DNA of 8,900 nt from positions 1-8,900 of the forward strand of contig NZDM01000027.1 in NCBI GenBank assembly GCA_002690085.1, in the 5' to 3' direction. Each line of letters begins with the position of its first letter. Positions within the stretch are counted from its first letter, which is position 1. This stretch comes from Flavobacteriaceae bacterium (GTDB taxonomy: Bacteria > Bacteroidota > Bacteroidia > Flavobacteriales > Flavobacteriaceae). Below, piece after piece: positions 1-5,877 of the stretch. The notes under the pieces are model-generated. The model had not been told where the DNA came from. It made no database searches and worked only from the letters and a program-made list of their open reading frames with translations. Position numbers and translations under genes: made by a program.

Positions 1-24
1 CTGTTTTGAGTTTTCAAAGAATCC

Positions 25-516
25 ATGAAAAAAATTCTATTGCTTTCCGACACCCATGGTTATATAGGAGAAGATATCTTAAAACATGTCCATTGGTGTG
101 ACGAAGTATGGCATGCCGGTGACATCGGTTCTCTTGAAGTAACCGATGCACTAAAAAAATTAAAACCGCTGAGAGCTGTTTATGGGAATATTGACGGTGC
201 TGCCGCCCGAACTGAATTTCCTTTGCATCAAAAGTTTACAGTTGAAAGTCTTAAAGTTTGGATCACCCACATTGGAGGCTACCCGAATCGGTATTCAAAG
301 CCTATTCGAGACGTGATTAAATTTGAACGTCCTGGCTTATTTATTTCTGGACATTCCCACATATTGAAAGTAATGCCGGATAAAAAATTAAATTTACTTC
401 ATATGAATCCGGGTGCAGTTGGAAAACATGGATTTCACAAGGTACGAACCATGTTACGTTTCAAAGTATCCAAAGGCGAAATAAAAGAATTGGAAATCGT
501 AGAATTTAAACGTTGA
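25..516 (+). CDS. YfcE/MJ0936-type metallophosphoesterase
   Basis: This 163-residue protein is a complete small calcineurin-like phosphoesterase, of a size typical for the YfcE/MJ0936 family. It is probably a cytoplasmic, metal-dependent phosphodiesterase; the physiological substrate cannot be read from the sequence. The metal-binding motifs appear in order: SDTHG (D9, H11), HAGDIG (D33), YGNID (N55), ITHIGG (H82) and SGHSH (H110, H112), followed by the MNPGAVG segment (127-133) common in this family. There is no signal peptide or membrane segment. The ATG at 25 places the first beta strand (KKILLLSDTH) directly at the N-terminus, as the family expects. It may follow an upstream gene closely: one frame ends in a TGA overlapping this ATG (ATGA, 25-28) and another ends at 7-9, but too little is visible to choose. 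It converges on the DUF4293-type gene with a 26-bp gap and no clear terminator. Confidence 0.9.
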   Translation: MKKILLLSDTHGYIGEDILKHVHWCDEVWHAGDIGSLEVTDALKKLKPLRAVYGNIDGAAARTEFPLHQKFTVESLKVWITHIGGYPNRYSKPIRDVIKFERPGLFISGHSHILKVMPDKKLNLLHMNPGAVGKHGFHKVRTMLRFKVSKGEIKELEIVEFKR

Positions 517-542
517 GCCATCTCACTGAGTGCGCCTATAAT

Positions 543-950
543 TTATCTCAAGCGGTCGATAGATTTTATGAGAGCTTCATCTTTCTTAATAGCCTTATTT
601 GCCAGTACTAATAAAACGACAGAAACAACAGGAAGAAATAAACCAATGCCATTCTGCGAATTTTGAAATTCTCCAGATAAATTAAGTAATCGGTACACAA
701 ATAATCCCAATAAAATTAAGTTTACTATAATATTTATACGACCCATTACAAATTGGGTTTGTCTGGTTTTGTATTTAAAAATAGTCCATACAGTAATTAG
801 TGTCGAAGCCGCGAATAATCCTAAATATACCGGATAGTCTTGTGCAAAATAAGAACTAGCATCAATCGTAAGTAATGGAAAAACGAAGGGGAAGGCGCCT
901 GTACAAAGTGCCGACAGAAACAAATAAAGCGTTTGAATTCTTTGAAGCAT
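543..950 (-). CDS. DUF4293-type four-helix membrane protein
   Basis: This is a 135-residue integral membrane protein of unknown function that resembles the DUF4293 family of Bacteroidota, judged by recall of the family's N-terminus (MLQRIQTLYL) and C-terminus (ANKAIKKDEALIKSIDRLR). Four hydrophobic segments are visible at about residues 5-27, 41-58, 68-90 and 101-118, with a short charged tail. The frame stays open up to an ATG at 1133, which would add 61 residues. I chose the ATG at 950 for three reasons. Family members begin at this MLQRIQ. The extra 61 residues are polar and low in recognisable structure (three Cys, many Asn and Lys). A promoter-like TTG-N19-TATTTTTA (1037-1008, minus strand) lies inside the extension. 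Position next to rho is typical of Flavobacteriia, as far as I recall, but gives no functional clue. Confidence 0.8.
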   Translation of the reverse strand: MLQRIQTLYLFLSALCTGAFPFVFPLLTIDASSYFAQDYPVYLGLFAASTLITVWTIFKYKTRQTQFVMGRINIIVNLILLGLFVYRLLNLSGEFQNSQNGIGLFLPVVSVVLLVLANKAIKKDEALIKSIDRLR

Positions 951-964
951 ACCATATAGTTTTG
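933..964 (+). promoter_or_regulatory. Putative rho promoter
   Basis: TTG (933-935), a 21-bp spacer and TAGTTTTG (957-964) match the Bacteroidota sigma-70 consensus TTG / TAnnTTTG at full score and allowed spacing. Transcription would begin near 971, giving rho a leader of about 208 nt. The match lies across the start of the minus-strand DUF4293-type gene. I found no other full match upstream of rho. This is motif evidence only; such matches also occur by chance in AT-rich DNA. Confidence 0.4.
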
Positions 965-1178
965 CTGCTAAAGTAATCGTTTCTTTTTTATTTATTTCAC
1001 TAAATTTTAAAAATAATGTTGTATCATTGCATAACAAATTACAAGAGACCTCTTTGTCTCGACTATATTTTTTCATATTACTACATACCGATTCCAAATT
1101 CAAATTGTTTCCCACAAAAAAATTATGTTGCAACGCAACAAAACCATATTTAAAAACTTAAATAATTACAACTAAATT
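965..1178 (+). other. Probable rho 5' leader region
   Basis: These bases separate the putative rho promoter from the rho ATG and contain no recognised gene on the plus strand. They hold the facing promoter candidate of the DUF4293-type gene and a 45-codon plus-strand frame (ATG at 1016, TAA at 1151-1153) that stops 25 nt before the rho start. Long leaders with attenuation are known for E. coli rho; whether this one works that way is inference. Confidence 0.3.
1008..1037 (-). promoter_or_regulatory. Putative promoter of the DUF4293-type gene
   Basis: Read on the minus strand, TTG (1037-1035), a 19-bp spacer and TATTTTTA (1015-1008) match the Bacteroidota promoter consensus with one mismatch in the last base of the -7 box. 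Transcription would start near 1001, about 50 nt before the preferred ATG at 950. It would be inside the coding region if the ATG at 1133 were used. Confidence 0.3.
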
Positions 1179-2723
1179 ATGTTAGAAATCTCAGAACTTA
1201 AAGAAAAAAAACTTCCTGAATTACAGGAAATTGCCAAAGGATTAAAAATCCCTAGATTCAGTAGCTTAAAAAAATTAGACTTGATCTATCAGATATTAGA
1301 TGTTCAAGCAACCAAGCCTTCTGACAATCAAAAAGAGGCTCTAGCAAAAGCCGAAAATCCGAAAACAGAACATTCCGCAAAGCCTGCGCAAAATTCTCAA
1401 AAGGAAAACAAAGCTGCTCCGGCGGAAAAAAACAACAGAAATAACGAAAGTTCGGTCAAAGAAAAAAACAACAACAGAGACCAAAACAACAATAACAGAC
1501 AAAAACAACACAAAAAACAACACCACCAAAACAAGAATAACCATCATAAAAAAGAACATAACGGCAACAAGGACAATAGAAATCGCTATAAAGAGCCTGA
1601 TTTTGAATTTGATGCTATTATTGAAAGTGAAGGTGTATTGGATGTCATGTCTGATGGATATGGGTTTTTAAGGTCTTCAGATTACAACTATTTATCATCT
1701 CCTGATGACATCTATGTATCACAATCTCAAATTAGATTGTTTGGCCTGAAGAATGGAGATACCGTTCTTGGCCATGTACGTCCCCCAAAAGAGGGAGAAA
1801 AATACTTTCCACTTATCAAGGTGAGTAAAATCAATGGTTTGGACCCCCAGGCAGTTAGAGACCGTGTTGCTTTTGAGCATCTCACACCTTTATTTCCTAA
1901 AGAAAAATTTAATATCGCTGAAAAACAAAATACCATTTCCACTCGAATTATGGATTTGTTTTCTCCAATTGGAAAAGGACAACGTGGTATGATTGTCTCT
2001 CAACCAAAAACAGGAAAAACAATGCTTTTAAAGGATGTCGCCAATGCGATAGCGGCCAACCATCCAGAAGTTTACCAAATGGTACTCTTGATTGACGAAC
2101 GTCCTGAAGAAGTTACCGATATGCAAAGAAATGTTCGTGGAGAAGTGATCGCTTCAACTTTTGACAAAGAAGCACACGAGCACGTAAAAATTGCGAATAT
2201 TGTTTTAGAAAAAGCGAAAAGATTGGTGGAGTGTGGCTATGATGTTGTCATCTTGTTAGATTCTATCACAAGACTAGCACGTGCTTATAACACTGTCCAA
2301 CCAGCTTCAGGCAAGATTTTAAGTGGAGGTGTAGATGCCAATGCGTTACACAAACCAAAACGCTTTTTTGGTGCTGCAAGGAAAATTGAAAATGGAGGAT
2401 CGTTAACCATTATTGCGACTGCTCTTACAGAAACTGGGTCTAAAATGGACGAAGTTATTTTTGAAGAATTTAAAGGAACCGGTAATATGGAATTACAACT
2501 GGATCGAAAAATATCCAACCGACGTATTTTCCCTGCCATTGATTTGACCTCTTCAAGTACAAGGCGAGACGACTTACTGTTGGATGAAAAAACCATTCAA
2601 CGCATGTGGGTGATGAGAAAATACTTGGCGGATATGAATCCTGTGGAAGCCATGGAGTTCATCAACGACCGTTTCAAACAAACCCGAAACAACGAGGAGT
2701 TTTTAATTTCTATGAATGGATAA
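1179..2723 (+). CDS. rho: Transcription termination factor Rho
   Basis: Rho is a hexameric RNA-dependent ATPase that ends transcription by pulling on nascent RNA. Domains in order: Rho_N helical domain (about 1-42); a polar, disordered-looking linker (about 43-140) rich in Asn, Lys, Gln and His; the OB-fold primary RNA-binding domain (about 148-220, with SDGYGFLRS at 158-166); and the RecA-like motor. The motor shows Walker A SQPKTGKT (274-281, K280), Walker B VVILLDS (D361), the following TRLARAYN, the Q-loop SGGVDANALHKPKR from 382, and FKGTGNMELQLDRK near the C-terminus. At 514 residues it is about 95 longer than E. coli Rho, and the linker explains the difference. Large insertions of this kind are known in Bacteroidota Rho; in Bacteroides one has been reported to drive phase separation. 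The ATG at 1179 gives the family N-terminus LEISELKEKKLPELQEIAK. No Shine-Dalgarno is seen. The gene ends at the bidirectional terminator. Confidence 0.97.
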   Translation: MLEISELKEKKLPELQEIAKGLKIPRFSSLKKLDLIYQILDVQATKPSDNQKEALAKAENPKTEHSAKPAQNSQKENKAAPAEKNNRNNESSVKEKNNNRDQNNNNRQKQHKKQHHQNKNNHHKKEHNGNKDNRNRYKEPDFEFDAIIESEGVLDVMSDGYGFLRSSDYNYLSSPDDIYVSQSQIRLFGLKNGDTVLGHVRPPKEGEKYFPLIKVSKINGLDPQAVRDRVAFEHLTPLFPKEKFNIAEKQNTISTRIMDLFSPIGKGQRGMIVSQPKTGKTMLLKDVANAIAANHPEVYQMVLLIDERPEEVTDMQRNVRGEVIASTFDKEAHEHVKIANIVLEKAKRLVECGYDVVILLDSITRLARAYNTVQPASGKILSGGVDANALHKPKRFFGAARKIENGGSLTIIATALTETGSKMDEVIFEEFKGTGNMELQLDRKISNRRIFPAIDLTSSSTRRDDLLLDEKTIQRMWVMRKYLADMNPVEAMEFINDRFKQTRNNEEFLISMNG

Positions 2724-2739
2724 TAAAAATTAAACGCAT

Positions 2740-2773
2740 AAAAAAAGCCTTTCCAATGGAAAGGCTTTTTTTT
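2740..2773. terminator. Bidirectional intrinsic terminator between rho and rpsT
   Basis: A perfect 15-bp stem, AAAAAAAGCCTTTCC (2740-2754) paired with 2758-2772, closes a 3-nt loop (AAT). Its A-run and T-run provide a U-tract on either strand. It begins 16 bp after the rho stop codon and, on the minus strand, 15 bp after the rpsT stop codon, so it can end both converging transcripts. Confidence 0.9.
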
Positions 2774-2788
2774 ATAAATTCTTTAAAA

Positions 2789-3040
2789 TTACAAGCTGGC
2801 AATGTGTTGCGCTAGCTTAGATTTTAAGTTTGCCGCTTTGTTGTTATGAATGATATTGCGCTTGGCAAGTTTATCAATCATGGAAGCTACAGAAGGAAAC
2901 GCTTTTTCAGCTTTTTTCTTTGTAGTTATTTCTCGTAAAGCTTTTATTGCATTACGTGTTGTCTTGTGCTGATACTTATTGAGTATGCGCTTCGCGTTAT
3001 TGCTTCTAATTCTTTTTAATGCAGACTTGTGATTTGCCAT
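2789..3040 (-). CDS. rpsT: 30S ribosomal protein S20
   Basis: This 83-residue, strongly basic protein is ribosomal protein S20, which binds 16S rRNA in the small subunit early in assembly. The N-terminus MANHKSALKRIRSNNAKRILNKY and the C-terminal half with KNLKSKLA-like spacing (AANLKSKLAQHIASL) match bacterial S20, and the length is normal. The ATG at 3040 is preceded by a purely AT-rich stretch without Shine-Dalgarno, as is common in Flavobacteriia. The gene lies 21 bp downstream of the tRNA-Glu gene on the same strand, with no terminator or promoter match between them. It is therefore probably cotranscribed with the tRNA and released by tRNA processing. Transcription ends at the hairpin shared with rho. 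Confidence 0.95.
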   Translation of the reverse strand: MANHKSALKRIRSNNAKRILNKYQHKTTRNAIKALREITTKKKAEKAFPSVASMIDKLAKRNIIHNNKAANLKSKLAQHIASL

Positions 3041-3061
3041 ATTAATTTAATTTTTTATTTG

Positions 3062-3133
3062 TAGCCCGTAGGGGAATCGAACCCCTCTTACCAGGATGAA
3101 AACCTGGCGTCCTAGCCGATAGACGAACGGGCC
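3062..3133 (-). tRNA. tRNA-Glu (anticodon UUC)
   Basis: A 72-nt cloverleaf reads on the minus strand. The acceptor stem is GGCCCGT/ACGGGCT, with a G-T wobble as first pair and A as discriminator. The D arm follows GTCT...AGGAC. The anticodon stem CCAGG/CCTGG encloses loop TTTTCAT with anticodon TTC (UUC in RNA), and the T arm is AGGGG-TTCGATT-CCCCT. The 3' CCA is not encoded (the next bases read C, A, A), so it must be added after transcription. It is the first gene of a likely tRNA-rpsT unit. Confidence 0.96.
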
Positions 3134-3168
3134 GTTTTGTTTTGAATCGTGAAAATACAAAACAGCTA

Positions 3169-3230
3169 CAATATTGATATTGCGGTTGCAAAAATACAAC
3201 TATTTTTAAATGCTACAACTTTCAATATTG
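3169..3230. repeat. CAATATTG palindromes flanking the tRNA-Glu/rpsT promoter
   Basis: The 8-bp palindrome CAATATTG occurs at 3169-3176 and again at 3223-3230. The first copy is part of a 14-bp inverted repeat, CAATAT-TG-ATATTG (3169-3182), which lies at the expected transcript start. The second lies just upstream of the -33 element. The arrangement would suit a regulator binding both sites, but short AT-rich palindromes arise easily by chance. Confidence 0.3.
3189..3218 (-). promoter_or_regulatory. Promoter of the tRNA-Glu-rpsT unit
   Basis: On the minus strand, TTG (3218-3216), a 19-bp spacer and TATTTTTG (3196-3189) match the Bacteroidota promoter consensus TTG / TAnnTTTG at every fixed position. 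The expected start near 3182 gives a leader of about 50 nt before the tRNA 5' end at 3133. It sits just downstream of the proS stop codon, so the unit does not depend on read-through from proS. Confidence 0.65.
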
Positions 3231-3253
3231 TTTTTTTGATGTATTTGCAGAAA

Positions 3254-4732
3254 TTAGTACGCTTTCGCAAATAGAACGCGTTGCTTTGAAGGGGCACCCG
3301 AAAATACACACTTTCCCTCTTGTTGCGAAGCATCCATAGGAATGCAACGAATGCTTGCTTTGGTAAGTTCTTTTATTTTTTGCTCTGTTTCTTCAGATCC
3401 GTCCCAATGTGCAGACACAAAACCACCCTTTGTTTCTAATGTTGCTTTAAATGCTTCAAAATCGTCTACCAAAGTGATGTGCTGATCCCTAAATTTTAAG
3501 GCTTTTACATACAATGCATCTTGGATCTCTGCTATTAATTGTGTGACTTTAGATTGAAGTTCTTCTAAATCAATTGTTTCCTTAGAAAGGGTGTCGCGCC
3601 TAGCCAACTCAACAGTTCCATTTTCTAAATCATTAGGACCAATAGCGATGCGAAGCGGTACGCCTTGTAATTCATACTGCGCAAATTTTGCCCCGGGGCG
3701 TTGCGTGGTACGGTTGTCGTATTTAACACTGATGTTTTTTGCGCGTAAAGATGTCATGATGGTATCAGCTACATTATTGATAGCATTGAGCTGATCTTCA
3801 CTTTTGTAAATAGGAACAATGACAACGTGATAGGGTGCCAAATTTGGAGGTAATACCAAGCCTTGATCATCACTATGGGTCATAATAAGCGCGCCCATTA
3901 GTCTTGTAGAAACCCCCCATGAGGTGGCCCAAACATGGGCTTGAGATCCTTCTTTTGTCATGAATTTGACATCAAATGCCTTGGCAAAATTCTGCCCTAA
4001 AAAATGAGACGTACCCGCCTGTAAGGCTTTGCCATCTTGCATCAATGCTTCAATACAATAGGTCTCCTCAGCACCAGCAAAGCGTTCACTTTCCGTTTTT
4101 GTACCTTGAATTACGGGAATGGCCATAAAATTTTCAACAAAATCGGCGTAGACTTGATTCATTTGTTTGGCTTCGTCTAAAGCTTCTTGTTTGGTTGCAT
4201 GTGCAGTGTGCCCTTCTTGCCATAAAAATTCAGCAGTTCTTAAAAAAAGACGGGTTCGCATCTCCCAGCGCACCACATTGGCCCATTGATTGATGAGTAT
4301 TGGCAAATCTCTATAAGACTGAATCCAGCCTTTATAGGTATTCCAAATGACCGCTTCACTAGTAGGCCTCACTACAAGCTCCTCTTCTAATTTTGCCTTA
4401 GGATCTACACGAAGTTTTCCAGGTTGATCTGGATTATTTTGCAAACGGTAATGTGTAACAACAGCACACTCTTTGGCAAAACCTTCCGCATTTTTCTCCT
4501 CGGCTTCAAAAAGACTTTTTGGAACAAAAAGTGGAAAATAGGCGTTCTGATGTCCCGTTTCTTTAAACATGCGGTCTAACTCTGCTTGCATTTTTTCCCA
4601 AATCGCATAACCATAGGGTTTTATAACCATACAACCTCGTACGGCGGAGTTTTCAGCTAAGTCTGCTTTTACAACCAATTCGTTGTACCATTTCGAATAA
4701 TCTTCTGAGCGCTTTGTAAGGTTTTTAGCCAT
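3254..4732 (-). CDS. proS: Prolyl-tRNA synthetase, archaeal/eukaryotic type
   Basis: This cytoplasmic class II enzyme charges tRNA-Pro with proline. At 492 residues, and without the large editing insertion of E. coli ProRS, it belongs to the ProS type 3 group usual in Bacteroidota. Visible elements: YFPLFVPKSLF (65-75, motif 1 region), the substrate loop RPTSE (122-126), motif 2 VVRWEMRTRLFLRTAEFLW (153-171) followed by QEGHTAH, GTSHFLGQNFAKAF (240-253), motif 3 GVSTRLMGAL (273-282), an anticodon-binding domain (about 300-400), and a C-terminal domain ending in the family's terminal Tyr (LFAKAY). The zinc-site region of that domain keeps GKC (C475) but shows S478, D444 and T449 where I recall cysteines in archaeal homologues. 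The frame starts at an ATG at 4750, but the ATG at 4732 (MAKNLTKRSEDYSKWY) fits homologues better; both lie downstream of the promoter match. Confidence 0.96.
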   Translation of the reverse strand: MAKNLTKRSEDYSKWYNELVVKADLAENSAVRGCMVIKPYGYAIWEKMQAELDRMFKETGHQNAYFPLFVPKSLFEAEEKNAEGFAKECAVVTHYRLQNNPDQPGKLRVDPKAKLEEELVVRPTSEAVIWNTYKGWIQSYRDLPILINQWANVVRWEMRTRLFLRTAEFLWQEGHTAHATKQEALDEAKQMNQVYADFVENFMAIPVIQGTKTESERFAGAEETYCIEALMQDGKALQAGTSHFLGQNFAKAFDVKFMTKEGSQAHVWATSWGVSTRLMGALIMTHSDDQGLVLPPNLAPYHVVIVPIYKSEDQLNAINNVADTIMTSLRAKNISVKYDNRTTQRPGAKFAQYELQGVPLRIAIGPNDLENGTVELARRDTLSKETIDLEELQSKVTQLIAEIQDALYVKALKFRDQHITLVDDFEAFKATLETKGGFVSAHWDGSEETEQKIKELTKASIRCIPMDASQQEGKCVFSGAPSKQRVLFAKAY

Positions 4733-4765
4733 ATTGTTGTAATTTGGCATAACTATTGTATGATT

Positions 4766-4784
4766 AGCATAAAATACTTATGCT
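4766..4784. promoter_or_regulatory. Inverted repeat at the proS transcript start
   Basis: AGCATAA (4766-4772) and TTATGCT (4778-4784) form a perfect 7-bp inverted repeat with a 5-bp spacer. It lies immediately downstream of the proS -7 box, over the expected start point, in the interval between the divergent proS and lipoprotein genes. It could be an operator or a small hairpin at the 5' end of the proS mRNA. There is no T-box or other leader structure that I can recognise. Confidence 0.35.
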
Positions 4785-4787
4785 TTA

Positions 4788-4818
4788 CAAAACTAAGTAT
4801 TTTTAAAGTGTTCAACAA
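4788..4818 (-). promoter_or_regulatory. proS promoter
   Basis: On the minus strand, the -7 box TAGTTTTG (4795-4788) matches TAnnTTTG fully. A TTG lies 17 bp upstream (4815-4813) and a second lies 20 bp upstream (4818-4816), both within the allowed range. Transcription would begin near 4782, about 50 nt before the preferred proS ATG. Confidence 0.6.
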
Positions 4819-4834
4819 TTTAATTTAATCCGAT

Positions 4835-5857
4835 ATGAATTTTACTACTTTTCTCAAAAAGACAAATGCTTATTTAATTGTATTTATTGGTTTCAGCTTG
4901 GTTACGTCATGCGGATCTTATCAATATGTTGGTGTGTATGAAGACGGTATTTACGGAGATTCTGAAGCACAAGATTACAACGCGAATACAACTAACGATG
5001 TCTCTGAAAGTGTTTCAGGAAACAGCTACTACAGTGACTATTTTAAAGGTAAATCAAACGAGTATAACAACAATCAGGAGACTGTTTTTACAGATGTAGA
5101 AGATTATGACAGTAGTTACAGCCCAAACAATAATACTGATAGTGCTTATGCTGGTTGGGGCCAAAACAACGATTCTAATGTTATTATCCATATTCAAAGC
5201 AGACCTAATTACGGGATAGGATGGGGTTGGAACAATTGGGGTTGGAACAATTGGGGTTGGAACAATTGGGGTTGGAACAATTGGGGTTGGAACAATTGGG
5301 GTTGGAACGCTAGATGGAACTGGGGATATCCAAACTACTATGGTTACTGGGATCCTTTTTATTACAACGGATGGAATATACCTTATTGGGGAGTTTATGG
5401 CGGGGGCTTCTACGCGCCGTATAGAAATCAAAATGTAGCTTATGTAAATGGGAACAGAAATAATTCTCTAAGTCGAAATTCAAGCTACAGATCAAGCAGC
5501 TTGTCCAATCGCAGTGTATTGGGAACTGTTTCAAGAGTTAGAACAAATAACGTACAAAGTACGAGTACTTCAACCCGACAGTACAATACAACACGTCCAA
5601 CCGTTAGAACAACGACCACAACAACAAGGTCTGTAAGATCAAATAACGGATCTGTTACAACGACAAGGGCTACCAAAACGACGACAAAACCAAGAACTAC
5701 AACAAGTTCCATTCGCACTAGAAAAACCAATACATCGCGCGCAACGCCTAGAAGTTCTTCCTATTCAAGATCGAGCTCGAGTCCCTCCTACTCCAGATCC
5801 AGCGGAAGCAGCTCCAGTCCAAGAAGAAGTACCGCTTCAAAACCGCGTAGAAATTAA
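4835..5857 (+). CDS. Predicted lipoprotein with WGWNN repeats and basic tail
   Basis: I do not recognise a named domain in this 340-residue protein. It begins with a lipoprotein signal peptide whose lipobox is V23-T24-S25-C26, so it is probably anchored in a membrane of the envelope. After the Cys comes an acidic Tyr/Asn/Asp-rich part (about 27-115), a short segment NVIIHIQSRPNYG (115-127), six WGWNN-type pentapeptides (130-159, the last ending in NA), and an aromatic stretch of Tyr, Trp and Gly (160-196). The tail (197-340) is rich in Ser, Thr, Arg and Asn. No Asp or Glu occurs after D173, so the tail is strongly basic. The gene is divergent from proS and lies 20 bp upstream of the FadL-type gene, suggesting one operon. 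I found no convincing promoter in the 102 bp between it and proS. A role in outer-membrane or surface structure is inference from composition and context. Confidence 0.8.
   Translation: MNFTTFLKKTNAYLIVFIGFSLVTSCGSYQYVGVYEDGIYGDSEAQDYNANTTNDVSESVSGNSYYSDYFKGKSNEYNNNQETVFTDVEDYDSSYSPNNNTDSAYAGWGQNNDSNVIIHIQSRPNYGIGWGWNNWGWNNWGWNNWGWNNWGWNNWGWNARWNWGYPNYYGYWDPFYYNGWNIPYWGVYGGGFYAPYRNQNVAYVNGNRNNSLSRNSSYRSSSLSNRSVLGTVSRVRTNNVQSTSTSTRQYNTTRPTVRTTTTTTRSVRSNNGSVTTTRATKTTTKPRTTTSSIRTRKTNTSRATPRSSSYSRSSSSPSYSRSSGSSSSPRRSTASKPRRN
5222..5311 (+). repeat. 15-bp in-frame tandem repeat (WGWNN)
   Basis: The unit TGGGGTTGGAACAAT occurs five times without change (5222-5296), followed by a sixth copy that differs in its last three bases (5297-5311). 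Each unit encodes Trp-Gly-Trp-Asn-Asn. Identity at DNA level, including synonymous positions, suggests recent expansion by slippage or recombination. Gain or loss of units keeps the reading frame. Confidence 0.97.
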
Positions 5858-5877
5858 CATTTTAATCTTTCCATAAA

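Noticed and set aside
1..28. Possible 3' end of an upstream gene
   Set aside because: One frame ends in TGA at 26-28 overlapping the metallophosphoesterase ATG and another ends at 7-9. Fewer than ten codons are visible in either, so no gene can be called.
516..543. Terminator between the metallophosphoesterase and the DUF4293-type gene
   Set aside because: Only a 3-bp CTC/GAG stem and no T-run is present, in contrast with the two strong hairpins elsewhere in the window.
1341..1559. Minus-strand frame of 72 codons opposite the rho linker
   Set aside because: It is the complement of the A/C-rich low-complexity codons, giving a run of Val, Phe and Leu. It has no start context or homology signal.
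2285..2596. Minus-strand frame of 103 codons inside rho
   Set aside because: It lies opposite the conserved RecA-like core of Rho, whose sequence fully explains the bases. The frame looks like an antisense shadow.
4756..4782. Plus-strand promoter for the lipoprotein gene (TTG at 4756, TACTTATG at 4775)
   Set aside because: The spacer is 16 bp, below the usual 17-23, and the -7 box has a mismatch. It also overlaps the proS start region, so it is too weak to list.
5054..5431. Minus-strand frame of 125 codons with PTPIV repeats
   Set aside because: The proline-rich repeat is simply the complement of the WGWNN-coding tandem repeat. The plus-strand gene has a signal peptide, lipobox and operon context.
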